This document shows, piece by piece, positions 1 to 11,345 of a stretch of DNA of 64,000 nucleotides. Every line of letters starts with the position of its first letter. Positions within the stretch are counted from its first letter, which is position 1. This DNA comes from Rhynchopus sp. YZ270_cl-10 (lineage: Eukaryota > Euglenozoa > Diplonemea > Diplonemida > Diplonemidae). The position numbers and the translations under genes are program-made. Below the pieces are notes generated by a model. The model was given only the letters and a program-made list of their open reading frames with translations. It had not been told where the DNA came from and ran no database searches. The stretch spans positions 620,001 to 684,000 of the forward strand of contig OZ037891.1 in the NCBI GenBank assembly GCA_964035575.1. The letters are read 5' to 3'.

Positions 1-171
1 GTATATTGTATTGCAGGTATAATTCAGGTAAAAGGTGTCGTCCACCCAACGACTTCCCCTGTGTAGCTCTTCGCAGGTGTGGGAAAGTGAAGCTTGGCAA
101 AGGTGTGGCCAACAATGCACTATTAACAAACCCATTTATAAAAAAAACAAACGAAAAAAAAAAAAAAAAAT

Positions 172-229
172 GTATGGGAAGGCCCATTATTCCAATCCAT
201 GTTACAATGTTACTTGAAATGGGGTCCAA

Positions 230-271
<42 letters not shown>

Positions 272-787
272 CGAGCAAAAAAATTTTTGGGAATCACGGT
301 TTCCCCCCTAAGTTACAGGGGGGCCCTGTACAAAACCTAAGGGGGGGTCCGAAAAAATTTTCCCACCCACAAAAAATCAAAAAAAAAAAATTTTTTTTTC
401 CGATTCTCGGGAGACTGTGCGTGCCGTGATGGGGTCATTTTGCGCTGAGAAATGAGTTTTTTTTGGCCTAAAATGCATGTGTCAGTTTTTAGGTGAAAAT
501 ACACCCAAAACTGACACATGCATTTTAGGCCAAAAAAACTCATTTCTCAGCGCAAAATGACCCCATCACAGCACGCACAGTCTCCCGAGAATCGGAAAAA
601 AAAAATTTTTTTTTCGATTTTTTGTGGGCAAAAATTGGTCAAAAAAATTTTCCGACCCCAATTTGTACCGTTGAAAAAAAAAATATTCCATCCTAAGTAA
701 CAAAATTCCCGCCCCCAGACCCCCCCCCCCCCCCCCCATTGTTACATTGTAACATGGATTGGAATAATGGGCCTTCCCTATGGGAAA
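172..787. mobile_element. Fold-back (snap-back) element with internal poly-C tracts
   Basis: The outer arms GGGAAGGCCCATTATTCC (near 175) and its complement (ending near 779) face each other. A nearly perfect inner palindrome runs from about 401 to 594, centred near 497. A 38-base C run (232-269) lies in the left arm and a shorter one (about 720-737) in the right arm, so the arms differ in length. There is no coding capacity. It looks like a non-autonomous DNA element; no clear target duplication was found. Confidence 0.65.
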
Positions 788-1279
788 AAAGGTGTAGCAC
801 ATTGCTTAGTGCCACACGTTTTTCGAATGTGTGTGATTTCTCTTTTCATGAGTCATATATTGATTGCTTCCGTTCCTGTTGATGTGTGTGTATGTTTGCA
901 AGCAGGTGGATAATTCCTTTCAGCGGAGTGTAGCCATATCGTATGGAACAGGCATAGTTTTGTTTTTTTTTAACAGTCCTGATTTTTTTGTCTTGTATGT
1001 TATGCGAGTTTCGTGAAAGATGAATGATTTCAGCCGATACGGAAAACGGCAATTTTTCCTGGCGTATCACAACAACCAAACAATAAAAAAAAACCAATAA
1101 AAAATAGTGAAAAGTCACAATAAAAAAAAAAAAAGTGTTTCCAAGACAGCAAGGAATAAAACCACATGGATGTATCGTTGCTGAATGTCCATTGTGTGCT
1201 TTCTCGTCTTTGATTGCAAATAACATGACATGGTTGCGTTCTTCTGCTTCTTAATAGCGTTTTTTGCAATCTTCTTTGC

Positions 1280-1322
1280 GGTGACTAAGCACGAGACGCT
1301 TAGGTTCATCTTATAAACTTCT
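1280..1322 (+). repeat. Stem-loop repeat, family A
   Basis: Stem CTAAGC/GCTTAG around the loop ACGAGAC, followed by GTTCATCTTATAAACTT. One of the best matches to the family A consensus. Confidence 0.75.
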
Positions 1323-1680
1323 CTCCTTTATTTTACCACTCTCCTTTTTAGTAAAGGACGTTCTTCCCCCTTCAGCCCCTCCCTCTTCCCAAGGTATTCA
1401 TCTTCTGAGCCTTACAATTATGTTTTTACAAAATATTTTTCAAAAAAAAAAGGGAGGTAACAAAACAACGCATTTTCCTTTGGTGTTTTGCAAGAGAAAG
1501 AAAAAAAGATTGAAACTCAAAAGGGGGGTGGTCAAAAAAATTTTTTTTTGTCTACTCCTCGCCACAACAGTCAGGTGCTGTGCCGCAAGGTTTCAATACC
1601 GAGTGGACATAGCGCGGCTCCTTTCTCAGGTCCACTCTTTTATCAACGTGCGTTTTTTTTTTTTTTTTTTTGTTTTTTTT

Positions 1681-1722
1681 TGGTACACTGTCACGAGAGG
1701 GCTTTCAAAATCAACTTTTATT
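1681..1722 (+). repeat. Stem-loop repeat, family D
   Basis: GGTACACTGTCACGAGAGGG, then CTTTCAAAATCAACTTT. It carries the shared ACGAGAG loop and follows a long T run. Confidence 0.65.
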
Positions 1723-1802
1723 TGATTCATAAAATCCCCTTTTTTCAAAAAAAAAGCAGTGACAGGACACGTTCCTATCCTAACTCAATCAAAAATTTTT
1801 TA

Positions 1803-1843
1803 GGTGACAAAGTACGAGGTTTGGGGTCATCTTTTAAACTTTT
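1803..1843 (+). repeat. Stem-loop repeat, family A, variant stem
   Basis: The stem is CAAA/TTTG around GTACGAGG instead of CTAAGC/GCTTAG. Both arms changed together while the GTCATCTTTTAAACTTTT tail is kept. Confidence 0.6.
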
Positions 1844-2596
1844 GTTTTTTTGTTTTGTTTTTTTTTACCTTTGACCAACCATACCACCGGATACCCACAT
1901 TGTATCTCGGGGATGATTCTAGATTGTACATCAGCACACTTCTTACCATAGATAGATACACACTATATGTTATTGGCTAAGTGTCGCTTAGACAAACCTT
2001 TTCTCTTATTTTTTTGGCGATTGCCAAAAAAAAGTATATCCACAAGACTTTCGCATATTTTTTTTTTAAACACAGTCAAAAAAAAAACAGGGCAGTTCCC
2101 AAATATTGGTGGACAAAATCCAAAATTGGGAGCATAAAATGAGAGGGATCGTCATACACATCCTGGGACACACTGTATGTATGTCTTTTTTCACTCTGAA
2201 CCCGGAAAAGTCGTCATCGGACATGACCCACTGAGGGTTCATAACCCTGCAAACAAAATGACCAACTGTGACGGGAGAAGGAGCCCTCTCTCGGCAACCC
2301 CCCCTTATTTTTTTGTTCGTGTGAAAAAAAAATTTTGCGAAGGATTTTTTTTTTCTTCTTTCGCTTTCTGTTCTTTGAATAGAAAGTATACGAAAACTTA
2401 TTTCCCTTTTTTTTTGTTAAAATAACTGTTCCTTCGAATCACATTGAGTAGAGACGTTGCTTTTAATTATTGAATGCCTCCCCCTAGCAGAGCTTGTCAG
2501 ACAGGTCTTTGCGCTATAGCAATGCTTTGTATATCACTTCCACCTTTTCAGACGTGCGAGCCACATAACGACATTCCTTCACAAGTCCTTTTTCTT

Positions 2597-2636
2597 TTCA
2601 TATACTTTCTCCTAAGAGAAAGTATACCGAAAATTT
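2597..2636 (+). repeat. Hairpin repeat, family G
   Basis: ATACTTTCTCCTAAGAGAAAGTATACCGAAAA: stem ACTTTCTC/GAGAAAGT around a short loop, then the family ending GTATA(T/C)NGAAA. Confidence 0.55.
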
Positions 2637-2763
2637 TCTTCTATTTCTTTGTGAGAAAAAGACCACCTCGTCGGGTCAATTTACCCAGAAGAGTGAGGTT
2701 TACCGAATAAATAAGAGAGAAAAAAGAAACTATTGTGGGAAAAGCAAAAAAAAGTATGTAAAA

Positions 2764-3288
2764 CACGGTATGGTGGCGATCGTCGGTCGATTGCGGGCGA
2801 TCGCCGTCGATGAGAGAAAAAATGACGATCGTCAAAAAAAAAGAGCGATCGCTGGCGATCGCCAGCGATCGCCAGCTATTGCCAGCTATTGCCAGCTAAG
2901 TTATGGTGTTTTGTGCCCCTCCCCTCGGACCCCCCCTCCCCATTGTGAAATACAATACAAACCAACAGGGTAGCAAAAATAAAAACAAAAACAAACAAAC
3001 AAACTTTCAAATCTCCCTCCCCATTCCATCCCTGTCACCACATCCAACCAACAGTATTAACACTTGTAATAGTAAAAAATCAGAATGCGGTTCATCGACC
3101 TCCTGATGATATTGTTGACCATGTACTGCATCATGGGCAGCGTGGATGCGAGGGGTGATGAAGGCACAGATCTCACCGCCGGGAAGAGAAAGAAGGGGGA
3201 ACAGGGCGGGAGGGCAGCGACAAAACGCACCAAGTACGACCCTCGTGCGACGAAAGATGACGAGGAAGATGAAGATGACGAGGAAGAA

Positions 3289-3321
<33 letters not shown>

Positions 3322-6299
3322 GAACAAGAACAAGAACAAAAACCTTCGGCACAGATGCTGGCAAAGATAGCAAGCGTCGAAAAAGTGCTAAAGAAAGAAA
3401 CGCACAACCGCGACGGCTTGGTTAAGCTTGCCATTGAAGTGGGTGTCCTGAAGAAAAAGGAGAAGCCCCCTGTCATGGCTGTCCTCCTCAGGAAGTGTGC
3501 GGTGCACAGGATACAGAACCCACCCCCGTTCACCCCTAAGGACAAGCTGACAGCATCGGAGAAATCCGACACCAACAAGTCTCTTGTGGCACAGGTGGCT
3601 GGGGCGGCGAAGCAAAAGTTGTTGCCTGCTGTTCCGCTAAAAGCATGCTACACTGACCTGGACCCCAGAAGCGAGCAGGGCTTGGCCATCATGACAAAAG
3701 CGAACGCCATGAAGAACGGGTACAAACTCTCCACTCACGCTTCAAAGTTCGATGGAGAACAAGAGCTTCCGGTGTGTACGCATTGCAAATGGGCCTGGTC
3801 GCGTGATGTGAAGGTTTACGACATTACCGCTGTCCACTGGAAGAGTCAGAATCACCGCGAAAAAGTGAAGAACGCAGCAGGGAACACACCTTCAACATCG
3901 GAACCTGTAGCATCATCGGCGGACATCACAGAACTTGCTGTTGAACTGACTGCCATGTTGGGAATCCCTTTTCGTGCGGCATCATTGCTACTGAAAGGAC
4001 TCGCTGGTCGGACCATCCCTGCACACGGAATAGACATTCAGCGCGGGTGGCGCGAACATGGGAATGTCATCTACGGAGCACACGTTGACGAGATAAAGAA
4101 GAATTTGGGGAATCAAAAGATCAGCCTGGTGCATGACGGTGGGTCTTCCCTCCAGGGGCACACCGTCGCAGTCTTCATCGCGCAAACGAGGGAGAGGTCC
4201 TACTGCCTCCCACTGCAGTATTCGGACACCCCATACACCGGAGAGACGCTGAAGAAGGCACTCGAAGCGTGTCTCGGGGAGGTGGGAATGACCCTTTCGG
4301 ACGTGCGACTCATCAGAAGCGATAGAGGGGGGGCCTCTGGTGGAGTATCCCGAGAGCTGAGTGTATTACTGAACGTTCCGTATATCAGCTGCACGAGCCA
4401 CCTTCTACACAACGTGTGCTCCGATGTCCGGACTACGCTGAAAGCCGATTCTGATTTGGTGTACGAAATATTGCATCTAAGCAACTTTGTGTTCCACGAC
4501 GCAAAACAGCAGAAAAGATGGCGTGCGTTTCAGAAGCAGTTTCAGAAGGGCTCTGCTGTGGCTGAGTTAGAGACTTTGTACAAAAAGATGACTGCGCGCA
4601 AAAAGTCGGCATCCAAATTAGAAATGTCTCAGATGCTTCCACATTTGATTGCAATGGCGAAGGAGAAGGTGACGGAGGAGGATTGTGAGTCAGTGAGCAA
4701 AGTCACAACGTTTGAGGAGCTGCATTCGGTGGTTGGGACTATCCTGTCGCACGACGAAAACTCGAGAGAAGCGGTAGCAGAAGCCGTTCGGGCACCGCGT
4801 GTCTTCGACACGCGCTTTATCAGCTTCTTGGACGCGGCACAGCACTTGGAGCAGCGTGTGAGGCCCCTCTTCCTCTTCCTGTCGCAAGAGGTTCAGAAAA
4901 AAACCGCCTCTAAATCGATCGTGAAGCTTGCGCAGATCCTCAGAGAACGAGGGTTCGAAGAAGTGCAAGAGGCATTGTCGGAATTTGTGGAGGCCACAAC
5001 CCCCATGCGCGAAGTCCTACAGCGTTATGCCAACGCACAAGCGCCAGGCTGCGGAGCCGTTCGAGTATGGAGTGACTTGGAAAATCTGTTGGAAGACCTG
5101 AAGAAATTGTCTGAGAGGCCTGGTCGAGTAGGAAGCATTTGCAAAATCATGTGGGAAGGTCTGAACAAGCGTTGGAGGGACAAGCTCGAACCCGGATACT
5201 TCTACTATCTGGCATTGAGGCAGCTGACCCCCGCAGGATTCGAAACAGGAAACATAACCAAATCGCTGATGTCAAATGCCGACCTCCGCATGGCGTTCGG
5301 CTGGACCGAAGAGGACGTGTCGGACGAGGCATTCAGTCTGTTTTCTCTGCAAGCGGGCGACTTCATGGGGGATTCGGATATTGACTTTTGGGAGAACATC
5401 ATGAAGAAAGAAGAGGGGTGCAGCTTTCTGGCAGAGGGGGTGCTGGATGCTTTGAGCACAGCGCCATCGTGCACAAGCCCCGACAGCGCGATGTCAGTTG
5501 TGCACCATATGTTGCCTGCCGGGCGTGGGGCAGTGTCTCTGCAGACACATGGGTTCCTGTCCCTTTTGGGGATTAATCAAGACGTGGCACGTATGTAGTT
5601 GGACTGTTTTTCAAAAAATTATGAAAAAATTCTTTCAGGTAAGTGCAATTGCGAGCTGAGGCATGGGTTTCCCCATGTTGAAGAAGATGATACCGAGTTC
5701 GTTGATGTGGACAGCCCCACGCCAGAGAAGCTGCACATCCCGACGATGCAGCAGGCGATCCAGGCGATGGCAGCAGCAGCGAACGCTTGATGAACAATTA
5801 GCATTAAAAAAAAAACACCCCCCGCCACCAAATCTAATCACCCCTCTCCATGTTTCCCCACTAGCGCGTGTCTGCCAATATAATGTTGCTGACATGCGCA
5901 TTTGTGCCTTTCTCGTGTGATGTCACTACCCCCAACTTCCCCAACTAGTGTTCCCCCACGGCGAGATGGATCAACGCAACCTGCATTTGCCTACAAAGGG
6001 CGTTCCAGGCTGTACCAAAAATGCCACAACACTTGACACCCCTCACCCTCCAAACCTTCTCCCGTTCAGAAGCCCGATCAAAGTAAACAAAATAGCCCCC
6101 TTCCGCCCCCGTTTTCCTCTTATCATGCATGGCGATCGCTGTCGATCGCTGTCGATCGCTGTCGATCGCTGGCGATCGCTGGCGATCGCTGGCGATCGCC
6201 ACTTTTTTTTTGGCGATCGCTATTTTTTTTTGGCGATCAATGACGATCGCAAACTATGGCGATCGCCCGTAATCGACCGACGATCGCCACCATACCGTG
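2764..6299 (+). mobile_element. hAT-like DNA transposon, copy 1 (appears complete)
   Basis: The 42-bp terminal inverted repeats start CACGGTATGGTGGCGATCGT and differ at one base (position 30, G or A). A 6-bp direct repeat GTAAAA flanks the element (2758-2763 and 6300-6305) and reads as the target duplication. Subterminal arrays of GCGATCGC-type 10-mers lie inside both ends. It carries one intron-containing transposase gene. hAT elements normally make 8-bp duplications, so 6 bp is unusual. The superfamily call rests on the protein. Confidence 0.85.
3085..5790 (+). CDS. hAT-like transposase, two exons (copy 1)
   Basis: Predicted cut-and-paste transposase of 885 aa. Exon 1 is 3085-5590 and exon 2 is 5639-5790; the 48-nt intron starts GTATGT and ends TTTCAG, splitting an Arg codon. 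Seen in the protein: an acidic run (about 57-80), a CxxC...HxxxxxH zinc finger (C231, C234, H251, H257; BED-like), and an RNase H-like region with HDGGSS (D351), SDRGG (D413) and CTSH (C436/H439, the CxxH of hAT proteins). Near the C-terminus FW (769) precedes SPDSAMS (about 798-804), where hAT proteins usually have SERxFS; the acidic residue here is Asp. Exon 2 adds about 50 residues, rich in acidic residues and then Ala/Gln. The first 16 residues are oddly hydrophobic for a nuclear protein, so Met17 (3133) may be the true start. The frame is intact and possibly active. Confidence 0.85.
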
Positions 6300-6546
6300 G
6301 TAAAATTATTTTCATTTTCATTGTTTATTTGTGTTTGGAAAGAACGCACTTTTTTTCACGGTATGGTGGCGATCGTCGGTCGATTACGGGCGATCGCCAT
6401 AGTTTGCGATCGTCATTGATCGCCAAAAAAAAATAGCGATCGCCAAAAAAAAAGTGGCGATCGCCAGCGATCGCCAGCGATCGCCAGCGATCGACAGCGA
6501 TCGACAGCGATCGACAGCGATCGACAGCGATCGACAGCGATCGCCA
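6131..6546. repeat. Subterminal GATCGC decamer arrays of the two transposons
   Basis: Tandem GGCGATCGCT and GTCGATCGCT units sit inside the facing ends of both copies. Copy 1 has three GTCGATCGCT units and copy 2 has five (read on the opposite strand). Such subterminal repeats in hAT elements commonly bind the transposase; that role is inferred here. Similar but fewer units lie at the outer ends (about 2775-2890 and 9786-9900). Confidence 0.8.
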
Positions 6547-9354
6547 TGCATGATAAGAGGAAAACGGGGGCGGAAGGGGGCTATTTTGTTTACTTTGATC
6601 GGGCTTCTGAACGGGAGAAGGTTTGGAGGGTGAGGGGTGTCAAGTGTTGTGGCATTTTTGGTACAGCCTGGAACGCCCTTTGTAGGCAAATGCAGGTTGC
6701 GTTGATCCATCTCGCCGTGGGGGAACACTAGTTGGGGAAGTTGGGGGTAGTGACATCACACGAGAAAGGCACAAATGCGCATGTCAGCAACATTATATTG
6801 GCAGACACGCGCTAGTGGGGAAACATGGAGAGGGGTGATTAGATTTGGTGGCGGGGGGTGTTTTTTTTTTAATGCTAATTGTTCATCAAGCGTTCGCTGC
6901 TGCTGCCATCGCCTGGATCGCCTGCTGCATCGTCGGGATGTGCAGCTTCTCTGGCGTGGGGCTGTCCACATCAACGAACTCGGTATCATCTTCTTCAACA
7001 TGGGGAAACCCATGCCTCAGCTCGCAATTGCACTTACCTGAAAGAATTTTTTCATAATTTTTTGAAAAACAGTCCAACTACATACGTGCCACGTCTTGAT
7101 TAATCCCCAAAAGGGACAGGAACCCATGTGTCTGCAGAGACACTGCCCCACGCCCGGCAGGCAACATATGGTGCACAACTGACATCGCGCTGTCGGGGCT
7201 TGTGCACGATGGCGCTGTGCTCAAAGCATCCAGCACCCCCTCTGCCAGAAAGCTGCACCCCTCTTCTTTCTTCATGATGTTCTCCCAAAAGTCAATATCC
7301 GAATCCCCCATGAAGTCGCCCGCTTGCAGAGAAAACAGACTGAATGCCTCGTCCGACACGTCCTCTTCGGTCCAGCCGAACGCCATGCGGAGGTCGGCAT
7401 TTGACATCAGCGATTTGGTTATGTTTCCTGTTTCGAATCCTGCGGGGGTCAGCTGCCTCAATGCCAGATAGTAGAAGTATCCGGGTTCGAGCTTGTCCCT
7501 CCAACGCTTGTTCAGACCTTCCCACATGATTTTGCAAATGCTTCCTACTCGACCAGGCCTCTCAGACAATTTCTTCAGGTCTTCCAACAGATTTTCCAAG
7601 TCACTCCATACTCGAACGGCTCCGCAGCCTGGCGCTTGTGCGTTGGCATAACGCTGTAGGACTTCGCGCATGGGGGTTGTGGCCTCCACAAATTCCGACA
7701 ATGCCTCTTGCACTTCTTCGAACCCTCGTTCTCTGAGGATCTGCGCAAGCTTCACGATCGATTTAGAGGCGGTTTTTTTCTGAACCTCTTGCGACAGGAA
7801 GAGGAAGAGGGGCCTCACACGCTGCTCCAAGTGCTGTGCCGCGTCCAAGAAGCTGATAAAGCGCGTGTCGAAGACACGCGGTGCCCGAACGGCTTCTGCT
7901 ACCGCTTCTCTCGAGTTTTCGTCGTGCGACAGGATAGTCCCAACCACCGAATGCAGCTCCTCAAACGTTGTGACTTTGCTCACTGACTCACAATCCTCCT
8001 CCGTCACCTTCTCCTTCGCCATTGCAATCAAATGTGGAAGCATCTGAGACATTTCTAATTTGGATGCCGACTTTTTGCGCGCAGTCATCTTTTTGTACAA
8101 AGTCTCTAACTCAGCCACAGCAGAGCCCTTCTGAAACTGCTTCTGAAACGCACGCCATCTTTTCTGCTGTTTTGCGTCGTGGAACACAAAGTTGCTTAGA
8201 TGCAATATTTCGTACACCAAATCAGAATCGGCTTTCAGCGTAGTCCGGACATCGGAGCACACGTTGTGTAGAAGGTGGCTCGTGCAGCTGATATACGGAA
8301 CGTTCAGTAATACACTCAGCTCTCGGGATACTCCACCAGAGGCCCCCCCTCTATCGCTTCTGATGAGTCGCACGTCCGAAAGGGTCATTCCCACCTCCCC
8401 GAGACACGCTTCGAGTGCCTTCTTCAGCGTCTCTCCGGTGTATGGGGTGTCCGAATACTGCAGTGGGAGGCAGTAGGACCTCTCCCTCGTTTGCGCGATG
8501 AAGACTGCGACGGTGTGCCCCTGGAGGGAAGACCCACCGTCATGCACCAGGCTGATCTTTTGATTCCCCAAATTCTTCTTTATCTCGTCAACGTGTGCTC
8601 CGTAGATGACATTCCCATGTTCGCGCCACCCGCGCTGAATGTCTATTCCGTGTGCAGGGATGGTCCGACCAGCGAGTCCTTTCAGTAGCAATGATGCCGC
8701 ACGAAAAGGGATTCCCAACATGGCAGTCAGTTCAACAGCAAGTTCTGTGATGTCCGCCGATGATGCTACAGGTTCCGATGTTGAAGGTGTGTTCCCTGCT
8801 GCGTTCTTCACTTTTTCGCGGTGATTCTGACTCTTCCAGTGGACAGCGGTAATGTCGTAAACCTTCACATCACGCGACCAGGCCCATTTGCAATGCGTAC
8901 ACACCGGAAGCTCTTGTTCTCCATCGAACTTTGAAGCGTGAGTGGAGAGTTTGTACCCGTTCTTCATGGCGTTCGCTTTTGTCATGATGGCCAAGCCCTG
9001 CTCGCTTCTGGGGTCCAGGTCAGTGTAGCATGCTTTTAGCGGAACAGCAGGCAACAACTTTTGCTTCGCCGCCCCAGCCACCTGTGCCACAAGAGACTTG
9101 TTGGTGTCGGATTTCTCCGATGCTGTCAGCTTGTCCTTAGGGGTGAACGGGGGTGGGTTCTGTATCCTGTGCACCGCACACTTCCTGAGGAGGACAGCCA
9201 TGACAGGGGGCTTCTCCTTTTTCTTCAGGACACCCACTTCAATGGCAAGCTTAACCAAGCCGTCGCGGTTGTGCGTTTCTTTCTTTAGCACTTTTTCGAC
9301 GCTTGCTATCTTTGCCAGCATCTGTGCCGAAGGTTTTTGTTCTTGTTCTTGTTC

Positions 9355-9387
<33 letters not shown>

Positions 9388-9912
9388 TTCTTCCTCGTCA
9401 TCTTCATCTTCCTCGTCATCTTTCGTCGCACGAGGGTCGTACTTGGTGCGTTTTGTCGCTGCCCTCCCGCCCTGTTCCCCCTTCTTTCTCTTCCCGGCGG
9501 TGAGATCTGTGCCTTCATCACCCCTCGCATCCACGCTGCCCATGATGCAGTACATGGTCAACAATATCATCAGGAGGTCGATGAACCGCATTCTGATTTT
9601 TTACTATTACAAGTGTTAATACTGTTGGTTGGATGTGGTGACAGGGATGGAATGGGGAGGGAGATTTGAAAGTTTGTTTGTTTGTTTTTGTTTTTATTTT
9701 TGCTACCCTGTTGGTTTGTATTGTATTTCACAATGGGGAGGGGGGGTCCGAGGGGAGGGGCACAAAACACCATAACTTAGCTGGCAATAGCTGGCAATAG
9801 CTGGCGATCGCTGGCGATCGCCAGCGATCGCTCTTTTTTTTTGACGATCGTCATTTTTTCTCTCATCGACGGCGATCGCCCGCAATCGACCGACGATCGC
9901 CACCATACCGTG
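6357..9912 (-). mobile_element. hAT-like DNA transposon, copy 2 (appears complete)
   Basis: Same 42-bp ends as copy 1 but inverted, so the two transposase genes converge. It is flanked by TTTTTT on both sides (6351-6356 and 9913-9918), consistent with a 6-bp duplication, though T runs are so common here that this is weaker evidence than GTAAAA around copy 1. Different flanks for the two copies argue for two separate insertions, not an assembly fold. Confidence 0.85.
6886..9591 (-). CDS. hAT-like transposase, two exons (copy 2)
   Basis: Same 885-aa product as copy 1: exon 1 is 9591-7086, the intron 7085-7038 and exon 2 7037-6886 on the - strand. The translations are identical, including the acidic run, zinc finger, D351, D413 and the CxxH motif. 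The two genes end about 1.1 kb apart and point at each other, so read-through from one would be antisense to the other. Identity at protein and intron level means the duplication is very recent. Confidence 0.85.
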
Positions 9913-10047
9913 TTTTTTAAAAACAAAAGTTCCCGATGCGCCGAGTAGGTCCTGGGTGTTAAGTTCGAATGTTGATTATTTTTTTTTCTTTGTGACAAAG
10001 CTGGATGTGTTCTCCCACAATATGGAGGGTGAAAAAATGTATGGAAA

Positions 10048-10098
10048 GGCGTCAGTGCCTGCGTCCCAGAGGCGTTTGCACTATCAACTTCATTCTTT
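10048..10098 (+). repeat. Stem-loop repeat, family C
   Basis: CAGTGCCTGCGTCCCAGAGG, then CGTTTGCACTATCAACTTC. The middle of the hairpin is shortened compared with the copy at 27092. Confidence 0.6.
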
Positions 10099-10272
10099 GT
10101 CTAAAAAGAGATATCCTCATTCGAACGACAGAAGGTGAGAACTGCAAACTGGGTCCACATCTACACCATCTGTTAATATTCCCCACACACACACACACAC
10201 ACCCGCCCCTTTTCTATTCTCAAAAAAAGCAAATAACTGCTTAGTGCAGAACCGACCCAGTCAGCACCATGA

Positions 10273-10347
10273 CTGCCACTTTTACTAGTAAAACTTTTAC
10301 TGAAAAAATAGCATTTTTTTTTTTCAGTAAAAGTGCTAGTAAAGAGT
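10273..10347. repeat. Small inverted repeat
   Basis: CACTTTTACTAGTAAAACTT is mirrored by AGTAAAAGTGCTAGTAAAG about 40 bases on. Probably a tiny non-autonomous element or chance hairpin; no target duplication seen. Confidence 0.45.
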
Positions 10348-10448
10348 GCAATTCTTGTTAATAACGAAGTCGTTGTGCCTAGGCAGGGGGGTGCGCCAGG
10401 GTTCGGGTTAAATCTGAGAGTTTTTGAGAACCCTGGACACACTTTTTA

Positions 10449-10494
10449 AAGATGCCTGTGCACGAGAGGCACACAATGCATCACGTTTTCTTTC
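10449..10494 (+). repeat. Stem-loop repeat, family B
   Basis: CCTGTGC ACGAGAG GCACA stem-loop following AAAGATG, ending CATCACGTTTTCTTTC. Confidence 0.65.
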
Positions 10495-10497
10495 AAA

Positions 10498-10540
10498 GGT
10501 GCCTAAGCACGAGAGGCTTGGTTCATATCATAAACTTTAC
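10498..10540 (+). repeat. Stem-loop repeat, family A
   Basis: CCTAAGC ACGAGAG GCTTGG, then TTCATATCATAAACTTT. It abuts the B copy just upstream, so two families lie in tandem. Confidence 0.7.
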
Positions 10541-11303
10541 CCACCCCACCCATATCGCTATGGTACCACGGCATGCGTATGCTAAAATCTCAACACTTAG
10601 AGTCGTGAGCGGGGTGACTAATTTTGCAGACCTGCAAAACCTTCACAGATCCCCTAAGCAAAGAAGAAGAAAAAAACCCCGAACCATCTGAACCTCTAAA
10701 CAATAAACCAATCACACTACAGTTTGGTGGCAAAAGTTGATAGTACAGCAAGCAACCAATACCCCCGCCTCTCCACGTCGTCCTCCACTCTTACCAAAGG
10801 ACAAAAGTTCCCACAGTTTCTCTGATATTAGAAGATTAAAACACCCCCCCCTACAGAAGAAAACGGCTTCTGCTGATCCCCCCCTTTTTTTACAAAAATA
10901 CAAAAAAAAAAATCAAAAAAAAAGAAGAAGAAAAACAGTGCGAGGCTGCGGCAGCTGCACTAAGCTAACAGATCAATCAAAAAAAAAGGAACGAAAAAAA
11001 TTTTTTTAGGACAACGTCCCTCCCTTTTACAGTGGCTGAGAAAGAGGATACGTCGTAATCTCATACAAAATAACGCACCCTTCCTCTCTGACTCCACGTC
11101 TACAACCACCACCTATCAAAAAAAAATAAACAGAGCACAAAGCACTGTCACGATTGTCTGCCCTTTGTCTCAATTATTTTTGGTATGGACCACAGCAAAA
11201 AGGCTGTTGATACATTTTTTTTGAATATGCTTATTTTTGAAAGCAACTTAATCATGCATGCTTACGGTCATTAAAGGGCAGATTTCCTTTGAAGATAATT
11301 TCA

Positions 11304-11345
11304 AAGATGCGCACGAGAGGCATATCTTTCAAATTTTATTTTCAA
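11304..11345 (+). repeat. Stem-loop repeat, family B
   Basis: AGATGCGCACGAGAGGCATA with the tail TCTTTCAAATTTTATTTTC. The stem is ATGC/GCAT, both arms changed from TGTGC/GCACA. Confidence 0.7.

Larger units (their letters stand above)
790..2757. other. AT-rich spacer, no gene seen
   Basis: Long A and T runs with scattered stem-loop repeats (families A, D and G, listed separately). Short open frames here are low-complexity and show no coding character. A second G-like hairpin (GAATAGAAAGTATACGAAAA) lies at about 2376-2396. Confidence 0.6.
2764..9912. repeat. 7.1-kb near-perfect inverted repeat
   Basis: Bases at x and 12676-x are complementary across both arms wherever I checked, including untranslated parts. 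The arms are the two transposons listed below. They are separated by 57 bp of unique sequence (6300-6356). The only arm difference seen is the copy number of a 10-bp GATCGC repeat next to the centre, giving a 20-bp length difference (3536 against 3556 bp). Confidence 0.95.

Noticed and set aside
2222-2260. tRNA T-arm-like AGGGTTCATAACCCT
   Set aside because: No acceptor, D or anticodon arm at the right distance; a simple hairpin.
3057-3578. Open frame with a long Ser run on the - strand
   Set aside because: Shadow of the acidic GAT-repeat tract of the transposase. The same holds for the Met, His and Ile runs in other frames.
2764-9912. The palindrome as an assembly artefact
   Set aside because: The arms are separated by unique sequence, have different outer and inner flanks, and differ by 20 bp. 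It cannot be fully excluded without long reads.
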